Positions 12,692 to 24,300 of a DNA stretch of 64,000 nt are shown here, one piece after another. The notes under the pieces are model-generated. The model did no database searches. It was not told the DNA's origin and worked only from the letters and a program-made list of their open reading frames with translations. The stretch covers positions 12,679,001-12,743,000 of the forward strand of contig JAVHKY010000004.1 of assembly GCA_035079385.1 (NCBI GenBank), in the 5' to 3' direction. Origin of the DNA: Aspidiotus rigidus (taxonomy: Eukaryota; Arthropoda; Insecta; Hemiptera; Diaspididae). Within the stretch, counting starts at the first letter, position 1, and each line of letters starts with the position of its first letter. Both the position numbers and the translations under genes were made by a program.

Positions 12692-14289
12692 GCATTTTAG
12701 CTTTGAAAAATTTTTATTGGTACAAACATGAAACATTGTGATCTGTATTTTGTACCCGTGAAGAGTTTTCCTTTGTTTTTTCATTCAATTTATCTACCGT
12801 TACGTATTTATTTATTTCAAAAGATAAGATTAAATGCGGTCTTTTCATTTGACCAGAAAGAAAACGGGAAACAAGAAGAATCGGTTTAAGATGAATATAT
12901 ATTCTTCTATGTGAATTCTGAAAAGTTTTTGCTGGTTCCTGATTAGCTGATATGTATAATTCAAATCTGAAATTGTAAGATTTCAATTTACTTTTTTTAG
13001 AGGGTGTTTGTTCAGTATAATTCGAGTCGATATACCTGAACTAATATTTCTCCTGTTACCTCCATGTTTTTAATTGGTCATCCTTCCTCGACGTTTGAAG
13101 AACATCATTATTACTTCTTATGATCTTATTATTAAGAATCTTGTGTTTTTGAAATGGAAATAAATTTGTAAGATAGTAAAATCACATCTCCTAGACGTGA
13201 TTTTAATACTTATCCATTGTTTTTTAAACGTTTGTTAATTGGTAAACAGATTTCTTCACTTGTAGGTAATGTTCTTCACATAAAATGAAAGGGTGATTAA
13301 AATTCAGTGGCAGAAAAATGAAAATCCTGAAAAAAAAGTTTAGTAGGTGTAATTTAGTCTGTCTATTGTACAAAGTTAAATTGAATGATCGGGTACAAAA
13401 TAATACCTAGTTTTTGAGAAAACCGTATTTGAAAATTCAGTTTCCTAGGTACCAAAGATGACTGAAAAAATATGAACTGGCGGCCAAGTTGACAGACTTC
13501 TTTTTAACCGACATTTTAATGGACGTTCCGCTTTATCCGGATTCCGGACATCGTAATCAACAGCATTTTTTTTTTTTTGTCGAATCCCCCTAATCGAAAC
13601 TGACGCATGATTCACACTTTGATATCGTGACAGCACGACATCACAAACGATTCATGAGTGAAGTTCAAAAGAATGATAATAATAATGCAATGATAAGGAG
13701 AGAAAATCAGAAGATGAAGTCCATGTATCTTTATTGAATTTAAATTTTAAGTTCAGTTTGCCAGTAATTTTTTTACATAGCTAATCTATTGTGTATAATA
13801 ATAATGAAAAACTACCAGGAGAGAGTACCACTCGATGAATCAATTCTAGACTCGTCATTTTTCTATTCGAATCTACATTTTTCCAAAAAAATGAGAAGCC
13901 ACAATCGGTGACCTTGGAGATGATAATATTGAATTGAAATGGAACCTAAGAATGGAACTCATTAATGACTAAAGAGAATGCTGAATTCAGCATCGTGATT
14001 GAAGCGAGTGAGTTAACGATTTCGATAATCATATAACTAATATGCTATCTGAAAATGGCTTAAAGTTTTGAAGACTGTCCTACAACTTCTGTTACGTTGT
14101 CAAATCAGCACCAAAAGCATGAATTCCAATGATTGATTGAAAGAAGGTTACATACCTTATCAATTTTTTAATTTCATAATCCTATAAATTTATCAGTTTC
14201 TCGTGACTTGAATAACAAAACTGCGTTTTTCATCTTTCCATGAACTTAGAAAAAGTAACAGAAATTGGTATATTTCATTCTATTAACCT

Positions 14290-14313
14290 CTTCTTGCATT
14301 TGTTCAATTGTTT
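14290..14313 (+). promoter_or_regulatory. Splice acceptor before the SETMAR coding exon
   Basis: A pyrimidine-rich stretch ending in TTCAATTGTTTCAG lies 18 bases before the start codon. It is a convincing 3' splice site and implies an upstream non-coding exon that I could not locate. Confidence 0.6.
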
Positions 14314-14331
14314 CAGTTCACAATTGGCCGT

Positions 14332-15099
14332 ATGGAACAACTAATCATTGACGATTATGACCACGTTGACCCTTCTATCCTCTATACTCCGACGAGTATA
14401 CCTGGCAAAGGCTGCGATCCGAACTTATTTTGTTCTCAGTTACATATCAAATGCATCTGTTCTACAGACTGTGAAGAACCAAAATTATGCGCGTGTTTAC
14501 AGAATCAAGGAAAAAATTATGAAAACCGAATGCTTCTCGATGCTATACTACTCGGGGAGAGATCTGTAGTAGAATGTAACGATAACTGTATTTGCCCGGT
14601 AACTTGTCAGAATAGGGTAGTTCAATTCGGTCCAACGACTGGACTAGAAATTATCGAATCGCCCGGCAAAGGTTATGCGGTTATTACCACTCGAATATTA
14701 ATGAAAGGTCAATTTGTTTGCGAATATGCCGGCGAACTTATAAGTTCAGAAGAAGCAATTGCTCGTAGGAATTACGATGAATGTCACAATTTTATTTTTT
14801 TGCTGAATGAGTGTGGCGCAGACATCGTAACCAGAACGATCGTCGATGCTACTCGTATTGGAAATATTGGACGTTATATCAATCATTCTTGTGAGCCGAA
14901 TTGTAGAGTGATTCCCGTACGAATTGATTCGGTAGTACCAAAATTGGCTATTTTTGCCAGTCAGACCATCGACGTCGGTGAGGAAGTAACTTATAGCTAT
15001 GGGAGCATGATTATTGCATCAGGAGATACAAATGACGGAATGAAGCGCTGTCTATGTGGTGCAGTCTCTTGTAAGAAGTTTCTTCCTCACGAATCGTGA
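14332..15099 (+). CDS. SETMAR: SETMAR-type histone-lysine N-methyltransferase
   Basis: The predicted protein has 255 residues and closely follows the SET half of SETMAR, which in vertebrates methylates histone H3. The pre-SET cysteine cluster spans about residues 28-92 (CICSTDC, CACL, CNDNCICPVTCQNRVVQ). The SET domain spans about 104-225, with GKGYAV at 112-117, FVCEYAGE at 128-135, the AdoMet-binding NHSC at 184-187, IPVRIDSVVPKLAIFA at 194-209 and the catalytic-region YSYG at 221-224. The post-SET CLCGAVSC (240-247) and terminal FLP match the family. The reading frame is open upstream only to a TTG that overlaps a splice acceptor (TTTCAG, 14308-14313), so the ATG at 14332 is taken as the start and the untranslated leader is expected in an upstream exon. 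No transposase domain follows, as expected outside anthropoid primates. All motifs are intact, so it looks functional. Confidence 0.92.
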   Translation: MEQLIIDDYDHVDPSILYTPTSIPGKGCDPNLFCSQLHIKCICSTDCEEPKLCACLQNQGKNYENRMLLDAILLGERSVVECNDNCICPVTCQNRVVQFGPTTGLEIIESPGKGYAVITTRILMKGQFVCEYAGELISSEEAIARRNYDECHNFIFLLNECGADIVTRTIVDATRIGNIGRYINHSCEPNCRVIPVRIDSVVPKLAIFASQTIDVGEEVTYSYGSMIIASGDTNDGMKRCLCGAVSCKKFLPHES

Positions 15100-15145
15100 C
15101 AATCCGTCTGTCGTTTTATCGATAAGAAATTTTTATCATTATTTA

Positions 15146-15421
15146 TCAATTATCAGTAAAACTTCCAATTAGTTCGTTTGGTTCTTGAAATATCATTTTG
15201 TGTTCAAATATCGTCATCGAATATTTTGAAGAGTACATTAAAAAGGATGCTATATTTTCATCAGCGAGTTCATGTTTTTTTTTGAAAAAGATGGATAGTA
15301 TTGAGTTTGCGTCTAAATTGCTGTTTATTTCCATCTCGAAACATATGTGAGCTTTGTGTACGATTGGAACTTCATTGAAAACCTGATTGAATGATTTTTC
15401 CCCTCCCGCTGATTTTACCAT
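15146..15421 (-). CDS. Possible small gene, 91-residue ORF of unknown function
   Basis: This ATG-started frame ends 46 bases from the SETMAR stop, in tail-to-tail orientation. A stop codon lies three codons upstream of the ATG, so the frame is self-contained. Its composition looks protein-like, with mixed charged and hydrophobic residues (for example EVPIVHKAHICFEMEI and FKKKHELADENIASF) and no low complexity. It has no signal peptide, membrane segment or motif I recognise. It may equally be chance sequence in a 3' UTR. Confidence 0.25.
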   Translation of the reverse strand: MVKSAGGEKSFNQVFNEVPIVHKAHICFEMEINSNLDANSILSIFFKKKHELADENIASFLMYSSKYSMTIFEHKMIFQEPNELIGSFTDN

Positions 15422-18068
15422 CGAGTCTCATTCAATTGTTATGAGAAAACATTGTAGATACGTAACCGATATATAATCGATTTTAATATTCATCCAACGT
15501 AATTTATTGCTGCTGAATGATAATCATATTTTCAATGCCAATTTCTCATCATAATTCCAGTTACTTGAATAGATTGTAGTATTTCTTGGCGAAAATTCTC
15601 TTCGTGGTTAAATGAAATTGGCCATGTATCAACCTACAACCTTAATGCTGCGGAAATTTTCCTGAGTTAGTGAGAGAATATTCATCGTGGAATAGTAGTA
15701 AATTTTGCGCTAGAAGTGCTGCAAAATTAACTGAGCGAGCAAGAGAGAGTTCAATGAAAAATGAGAAGTGAGTTTTTTCTACTTGAAGATTTCATAACTT
15801 GAAACTATCCTCCTTCATAGGTCTTTTTCATAACATGTATTTTATTCCAATCGACGCGATTGGATCATATTTTCTTCTAATTGTTTCTCAACCCACGTTT
15901 CCTCTTTTTGCGCGTAAGCTCCTTGATTTCATTGTCCAAAATAAAATTAGAAAACGAAAATCCTTCATTTCTCTGATAAACAACGACTAAAAATTGAACA
16001 AGGTTGATAATTATACTGTTTGATAATCGCAACGATTAAAATCAAACTTGAAGCAAAGCAACATATCCAACGGTAAATATTTTGAAACTTTAATCGCACG
16101 ATATATCTTAGCAATTTAAATACAATATTTTAGTAATGTAAAAATATTTTTACAAAAAGGAAAAAGAACGGGCAACAAAATTGTGAATGTATTTACAAGA
16201 TTGAACTACTTAAGTATTGATTGTAAAAAAGAATTCGCCTATTCCAATGAGTTCAGGCTTTCTTAGGGATGATAACCATTGCACAGTAAAACAGAAAAAT
16301 AAAACGAACGATATCGAATATTTCGCAATTGTATTGGGAGAACACTTGAAAGTTAACCGATAAAATGAGAGGAAAAAAATGCTGGTGTACTTAAATCTTG
16401 TGTGCGCCAATAAGTTCGATGTTTTTGAAATTATTATTCATAAAATACAGATAAAATTCTTATAATTTTTAAATACACGAAACGCCTACAGGACTAGACA
16501 AAATTATCAAATTTATAGGAACAGGTAGAAAAAAGTGCATTTGTATTTAAAATCGTAACTAACGTCGAACGAGTCATTCGATTCGGTATAAATTATATCC
16601 TAAACAACAAAATGCCAAATGATACAATTTACTATTATTCATCAATATATTTTTTTTCTATTCCTCTTCTTTTCTGTGAGTACAAATGATATCAAATCTT
16701 TATTTCAACACAACTAAAATAAAAAATAATTAAAGAGAAAAACAAATATCTCGCCAAAAAAAAGTGAGAAAAAGACGAGACCGAACAATAATAATGACGA
16801 AACATAACTTCCATGGTACTTAGCACAACTTTACAAAAACTATCGATAAATTAGAGGGTACCGTATTCCAACGCTTGTTAGAACAAACTTTCACTCGAAA
16901 GGTTGGATCGAACATTAAATTATATTCCCACGCTGAGTCCGATGTCGTTCATAGTTTTATTGTCATTTTCAAACAGGTAACTTTTTTCATTACTTAAAAC
17001 GTAAACTGAATATTCGCAAAAAAAAAAAAAACTTTATAAGGTCAAAACTTTTCGAACATCATTTGCATGGAAATTCGAAATTAGGTGATCTAAGTATACA
17101 CAAATTTTGGGTGAGGAATTTGTGTAGAAGAATAAAACATATTCCCAACATCGAACTCAGCGATATTAATACACAAAAAACAAATAAACAAAATGTATTA
17201 TCACTATATAATTTATATCTTACCCTATTTACAATTAATTGCCAATTTCACATATAATGTCCTTTCAATAGGTAATGCTGAACAAGAAAATAAAATGATG
17301 ATTCAGGAAAAAAAACAAGAAAGCATTAAAATAAACATATAAGCACAAAACGGATATGTAAAGTTGTACTCAAATAATAGGCGCCAACTTGTATTTACAT
17401 AAAAACGTAACGATCGTATATTGTATTTACAATACATAAATGCTAAAATTGTAAAAATTTTTAAAATTTGCCATCGATATTCATCAACGCAGACCATAAT
17501 TCATATGGATGAGATACAATTAAAATAGAAGAACGAGTACTGGCTTACTCTTCTTTTTGATCACAAAATATTAAAGAATATAGTACATTTTACCAATGCA
17601 CTTCCGTCGTTGCCTTCATAAAATACATCATAAGTTCATAACATACAATTACAGTCGTTTCGAATTCATCAGTATCAGAGCGTAGAAGGCCCATTCATTA
17701 ATTACACAAAAAAATCGATTATTTTAAAATTGTACTTCACGTATCACCACCGATGTAATGAAAACTGATATGTTTACAAATGCTCTACGATATGTAGTAA
17801 AGGGAAGAAAGTTTTTAACGGAATTTAAATGTTATTTTCGTCTCCTTTTTTTTTTTCTTTTTTCTTTTTCTTTTACCTCTTACAGGTAAATAGATAATTG
17901 TACTTTTGTGGCAAACGGTAAAAAAGAAGCAAAAAAAGAAGAAAAAATAGGCGTGTAAGGTATACCTATAGTAGGTAATGTCGCTGAAGAATATGTTTAA
18001 TAAATAAGAATAAACGGGCTATGAAGAACATCAGCAACACGATGATATTTGCCAAAACTGGAAAATTT
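15422..18068. other. AT-rich region downstream of spalt (probable 3' UTR and intergenic)
   Basis: No gene is recognised. The part next to the spalt stop codon (18069) is probably its 3' UTR. A possible minus-strand AATAAA signal (TTTATT on this strand) appears at about 16699, but several exist and the true end cannot be chosen by eye. Poly(A) and poly(T) runs are frequent. Confidence 0.5.
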
Positions 18069-18302
18069 TCAAGCAGCCAGGCCTTCTTTATGTGATGAAT
18101 GGGGCGGTGATGGCGTTTTTGCTTCCACGGGTTCATCGACAGCCTTACGTTTGAAATGGAGATCCCAAGGCGACGGCGACGAATGCGGATCCAAATTCAA
18201 ATGACGACCTATCGTCAGCGAGGGCGACATCGGCGAGCTCGATCTTTTCAACTCGGATAAACTACTGTTGAAGTTGAAAGGATAAAATCCATTGGTCAGA
18301 GT
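18069..18302 (-). CDS. sal: spalt terminal coding exon
   Basis: It encodes 77 residues and a TGA stop (18069-18071). The exon follows ATTTCAG at 18303. The sequence is Ser/Pro-rich, with [19 protein letters not shown] and [15 protein letters not shown], and ends SSHKEGLAA. No finger is present. Confidence 0.9.
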   Translation of the reverse strand, partial: TLTNGFYPFNFNSSLSELKRSSSPMSPSLTIGRHLNLDPHSSPSPWDLHFKRKAVDEPVEAKTPSPPHSSHKEGLAA

Positions 18303-21300
18303 CTGAAATTAAAAAACGTGAAATCTCATCAATCTAATCAAGTTGTATAAGAATAAAACTGAAAAAATACCTAGTCGTTTTAAATTCGATTCTAACCAAC
18401 CGTGGCCGAAAATCATTGATAAATAATTATGTTGCAAAAATAAAATAAGCGGGTAAACTTCGACTACTACCTATTAGGCATTTTATGATCGCCAGAGAAA
18501 AATAGAAATTCATTTTTGAAAGATAAATATTTTTTACTTGATAAACAATAATTATTGGAAAAAATTTAAAACGGCTTTTATCATCATGATTTCCAAACAC
18601 TTTATATCGACGTTTCGACACAACCTCGGTGTCATCGTCAAGAGGAGACAAGATGATAAAAATACAAAACACTTGTAATTTTCTGGTTCATTTTCCGTTT
18701 CCTCCTTATGATGACACCGAGGGTGTGTCGAAACGTCCATATAAGTTTTTTTAGAAATCGTGACAATAAAAGTCATTTTACATTTTTTCTTTTTTTCTAA
18801 TTCATATTTTTCAATTTTTTCATCTTTATTTCTACAAATTTCTGCATGTAAAGACTCGGTCTCGAAATTTTACGTAGAACATCATACCACCAAACAAAGA
18901 TTTTTAAATTTTATGACTTGAACTGTCATGATCGGAGGTAAAACAACAAGCAGGAAAAAAGAAATAACTTAGCTCAAAAATTCGCACACATTTTTGTTCA
19001 TCTTTGGCGGCGGGATAAGGAAATACATTGGGGAGGGGGAGGTGGTCAAAGACAATATTTTTGCCCACTTACTTGATTGCAGATTTATACGTTTGACTTT
19101 TACAGACGATGGTCGGCTAAATTTTTTAACCACCCCTGAAAAATCCCAAGACTTTGCAGCTGAAATATTTGGCTTCATATTTTGACGCAAGTTAACGACC
19201 TTGAGAAATGAAGCTTTAGCTACGGTTTCTGGCTTTGAAAAGTGGCTTTTGTTTTGACTGCTTCGATGAGTTACATGGGCTTCTAGCTTCAACTTACAAC
19301 TTGAAAAAATTGATTTGGTTTTTGGCTTGAAAAAAATATGAAAAATACGTCTGAATTTTGGCTTTACCTTCTAAGTAGAATGACGGCTGTCTGCAGTGCG
19401 CTGAAGAAATAAGTTCAGCCCTTGGTATTAAAAGCACTATTGCCATTTATCACTGACTCTTTTCTAAAAACAACACTTTGTTTTCAGGGTTGGTTCTGTT
19501 CGCAATTCGCCATCATACCAAAAAATGGAAGAGATTACTCTTGAAGGTCAAATAAACGGCGTTTGCTTTCATTTCATGTGTAAACTCGATGAATGAAAAT
19601 CAGGAAGTTGTTCATTTCTTCAATGTGGCAATGTCACATTCACCGATAACAGTCTCCCAGGAATCATGATCCATTTTTAATCAAAAAAAGTTTGGCAAAA
19701 GTATAAAGATTAAGTATTCAACGTATTGCGTAGAATCCAAATTGCGGTCAATTCTTGGTCGAGATTCTCGCTCCCAGAAATTTCACGGTTGAAATTTCCG
19801 GTCAAAAATATTACATTCCCGGAAATTTGCAGCACTATTACTGAGTATGAAATGAACATGAACGTATAAGCGCTCGTTCACATTCACTTGAACAATTAAA
19901 GTTCATTTTTTGATCATTTCCGTTCATTTTTGTTAAAAAACCAAATAGGTAAGTATTAAGTTACTTTTATTACCTCATTTAAATCATAGTTATCAGTGAA
20001 TGTGACGTCACAGAAGAGGCGCGAATATACAGAAATGAACAACTTCTGTGTTATAGAATGAAAATGAACAAGAACGCTGTTTCTTCGGCCTCATTGTTGT
20101 AACCTGAATCGGACCATTTATAGGCCGACCATCCGCTAAGAGCTTTACAATCGATAAAAATTAAGAACGGGCGCAGAAAAATTTTATACAATTTGAATAT
20201 TCAATGAGTGATCGCAAAATAACTTTAGAACAAAACAATTTAGGAAAAGAATGAAGAGAACAAAATTTGTACCTAGAGTGTAAAATTTTTTACAAAGTAG
20301 GCCTACTGTTCTCACTTAAAAATTGATTCAGATGGTTTCAAGGCAATCTTCTGCCATCACTCGCATTGCCCATTCATTTCCCCGTTTTTGTTGTGCGCAA
20401 CACTAGCGCCGTCCAACCTCAATCCCTTGAATGAATGGCAATTAAGTGAACGTGAGCGGAACCAGACGTGTTTGTTTTGTAAATTTAGAAACAAAAATTT
20501 CGTTGAGCATGAGGATAATTGAAGACCTTTCTGTCAGAAGGACTTTGTCCCATGAGAAATACATTCAACAGAAAGGTCTTACAATACGTTTCAATTCTAA
20601 AAAAAAGGACATAAGATTTTTCAGGAAATTACAAAGAAAAATGTTGTCAACTTTTTCTTTTTTTTTTTTTTTGTTTACAAAAGAACGGGAATGTCAAAAA
20701 AACCGTAAGCTGTAAGTTTTAAGCCATACAAGATGTCAAATACCAGCTCATAGCTTTAAGTTTTAAGGCTGAGCACAAAATTTTCAAAGTCATAATTTTT
20801 AAGTTGAATTTTAAATTTTTGGCGTTTTGTTTTTCAGAATTGCCCCTATTTCCTTTTTGCATTCTGGTTCACGGCGGAAACTGAAAATTAAGCTGTAAGT
20901 TTCAAGTTTCAAGCCTAATAATTCTAGCTTCTAAAGCTATAATCTTGTAAGCCATAGCAATAAGCTCAAGTTTTACCTCACAGTTGGAAATCCCAGAAAA
21001 AAATTAGTAAAAAACGGCAACAGTGCATAACGCGTCGTGGAGATAGGGTTTTTGAAAATAAACTACTATGTATTTCCATCTCTGCTTTAAGAATTGGTTT
21101 TCTCTAATAGGTAAATTAGAATGAAGTGAACTCTTGTAAATGCAACTAGAGATGTTTTGTGGCCCACCGAGACTAAGGCTCAAAAAATGTGGGAACCGAA
21201 GTTCTTTGGACGAGATGAAGATGATCCAAATAAATTTTCAAAAATTAGTACAAAGTAGCGGAAAAGTCTTACATAAAATGAAAAAATAGTTTGATAGAAT

Positions 21301-24300
21301 GAAAATTTAGCCGCGAAGAGAAAGACTGTTGTAAAGGCCATAAATTAGATAGGCAAACTCGGACCGAGTCGTTGTTGAAGAGCATGAATTAATTGGCTAA
21401 AAGCCCTACAAGAACGTCTGAAACAAATGTTGAGGTTTGAGGTTCACAAAGAACGACGACTTCCGGTTGACCATGATGCAATTGGAAACTCGAAAAAAAT
21501 TCAATGTCATGAGGTTATATGATAATCAATGGACTTGAATTCGTGTAGAGGAGCCTGGATTAAATTACCTGATGATGGACTCCTAAAATCCATCATCAAT
21601 TGAGTCGTCATCTCATTCAGAGAATACAACGAACATTTTTTCCCCTTTTCACGTACATAGAAAGATCTCGATCTTCACTTACCTTCTGCATACCATTCAG
21701 AAACGGTGCCGTCAAATATGGATAATACGAAAATTCGGGCCGTCTGCTGTACATATCCGGTGGTGAATCTTTGCTTTTATACGTAGCGGGCACTTCTAAT
21801 GACATACGACGTCCTCTTCTCGAAGTATGGTTGCTCCACATATGAGTGCCCATATGAACCTAAACCACAATAAGGAAAAATGCTTCGAATCTATAGTTTG
21901 CCATAAGACGAGTATGGATTCGAATATAGATTCAATTTTTGAAGAATTTACCTTAAGATTGCCTTTTGTAGTGAACGCTTTCAAACAGACATTACAACTG
22001 AACGGTTTGTCGCCTGTGTGCGTTCGCATATGAATTTGCAAAGCCGACGAAGACGAGAAATTCTTATTGCACACGTTACACAAATGCTTAGGTAAACCTG
22101 TAACAAAAAAACGTACGTAGCGCCTTTAATAAACCATAATAAGTACAAAACAATTGGTTTGCAAAACATGTCAAAGACTTACTCTGACGTTTGACAGCGG
22201 GCAGCGACGAAGTATCACTATCGGGAGATCGTTTTTGAGGAGCCACGGCGACCGATTCGGGCATCGGTGGAGCCAGCACATTCAATGACGGAGCGATCAC
22301 CTTGTGCAGAGATGCGGTCAAGTTATCCAGCGCTGGTACGCAAGCGCGCAAGCTCGCGGCCGAGTTCGGTACAGTCTCCTTGCTCTCGGTACTCGTGTTG
22401 CTCGTCTCGTCTACCACAGAGGAAGGCATACTCACGCTGCCTAAGGCTGACTTGTCGAAGAATTGCGAATGCAAGCAGTCACCCGGGAGACGCGACTTGT
22501 GCGTTAACAAATGCTGTTTCATATTACCCTGCAACAGATGCAGTGACACGCACTGAAATATGATTCGGAAAAATATGGTAGGCTACATGATGACAAGAAT
22601 AGAGAATGCGGCTAAAACTTCAGGGGAGCTTTCTTGAGAGTTCTTCGAGGTTTGATTATTTCGGAATGATGCTGCTTTACAGGAAATTATTTGAGAAAAA
22701 CGTTCATCGTTCTTTTCGCAGATTGCGGTTACTAAACGGAAAGAGGCTCTGATCTACTTCCGGGACTTGGAAAAGTTCCGACTTTCTTATGCGTGGAAAA
22801 TGACTTGGACTAAATTATACGGGAGAAGGAAGCACCAAGGTAAGAGGAGTGAGCTATGAATATTTGTACGAGAAGGGGTTGGAGTGAGAAATTCGAAGAA
22901 CTAAAAAGAGGCAAAGAACTTAAAAGAATTTCAAGCATTAAACTATACAGGGTGAGGCCAAAAGATGTTATCAGTTGAATGGGAGTTTGCGTTAAATCAG
23001 TCGTAGCGCAAAAACGCGAAACATACTTCAAATCTACGAAATTCGCACCTCAATTTTATCTTTAATTTGCGGCCAATACGAAGTTTCTACGATTTTTCTG
23101 AGCAAATTTTGCTGCAGGGGTTCCCAAAAAGTTTAATTATCAAAAGAAAACATGATTCTGTTTTAAAAAATTGCTTGATCTTTGAAATTCTGTACAATTC
23201 TGAAGTAAAATTTCGCGCTGAGTCTGAAAGAACAACCCAAATCACCCTACGAAGCTTCAAAATGGATGTACGGGCCCAAAAAGGGTCAAAATTCCCCCAA
23301 GTTCGAAAATTGCTCCAACATTCAAATTTAATCGATTAACTTGTGAAATCAAGGTTAGAGTGGAAAGAGTGCTCGAGTGATAATCGAATAAGGCCCGCAT
23401 ATGATCATAGTGGGTGGAAGGGCGAAAACTCTCGCTGTTTCAGGCGATGGAGATCGTGGTATCGAGAAGCTTATCTTCTGTTGTGAACTAGCGGTGAAAA
23501 ATTGGCTATGGTGCCTCTAGCGATGGAAACGGGTAAGAGTGCGATCACTCTCGTTGTGCCAGCCGCGAGAGTGAATTCTTAGGGAAGATCGTCTTCCGTT
23601 TTGAACTCGCAGTAAGAAATTGGCTAGTCTCGGGGTGAATGGTTCCAAAACGGGAAATAAATCCCCAAATTAAAAAATTGCTCAACATTCAAACTACTTA
23701 ATTCCCAAGCGAAATTCAGTGTAGAGTCCGGAAAAAATCATTAAAAAACTCTGGAAAGCAACAAAATGGGTCAATGGGCGCAAAAAAGGATCAAAATTTC
23801 CCCAAGGCGAAAAATTGTTCAGAATTTCAAACATTACTCAATTCTGGACAAAACAAGAATGATCACACTCTTGCCCGCTTTCATCGATAGAGGCACTCTG
23901 GCTAATTTTTCATTGCGAGTTTACAACGGAAGACAAGCTTCTTGGTTCCATGCTTTCCCTCATCGTCTGAAACAACGAGTCTTCCAGCAGCTTCAATCAT
24001 ACTCAGGGCCTTAGTCGAACTAAGCTCAATTTCGCAAGATAATCGAACAAAATATGAAAATTTGAGCAATCTTTCAACTCGTGAATATTTGGTATCTCTT
24101 GGGACCCTTTCACTGAATTTGGAGCTTTGTTAGATAATTTTCGTGTTATTTTCCCGGACTCGGCGTGAAATTTCACTAGTAAATTGTACAAAATTTTGAT
24201 GATGGAGCAATTTTTTTGCTTGGGGAAATTTTGACCCTCTTTGGGGCCGTACATCCATTTTCAGGCTTCGTAAGGTGATTTGGGTGATTTTTTCGGAGTC

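Larger units (their letters stand above)
8134..14331. other. Intergenic region between the divergent RMC1 and SETMAR genes
   Basis: The two genes are divergently transcribed about 6.2 kb apart, so both promoters should lie here. I cannot place a TATA box or start site with confidence. A splice acceptor (TTCAATTGTTTCAG) ends at 14313, just before the SETMAR start codon, so a 5' UTR exon of that gene probably lies somewhere in this interval. A CpG-richer patch at about 10860-11110 could be part of a promoter, though its right side is a dispersed repeat. An 85-bp hairpin MITE lies at 11463-11549, and a CT tract joined to poly(A) at about 12643-12691. Confidence 0.55.
18303..21682. other. spalt intron (3.4 kb) with repeats
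   Basis: No gene is recognised. It contains the inverted repeat at 18590-18755, the dispersed repeat at 20110-20365 and an eroded hairpin MITE at 20517-20585. Several short open frames on both strands lack family resemblance. Confidence 0.6.

Noticed and set aside
23766..24014. 82-codon frame repeated at 49283-49531, as if a conserved protein
   Set aside because: The two frames are similar only because they lie at the same place in two foldback copies. Differences look random with respect to codons, and the DNA is a palindromic repeat.
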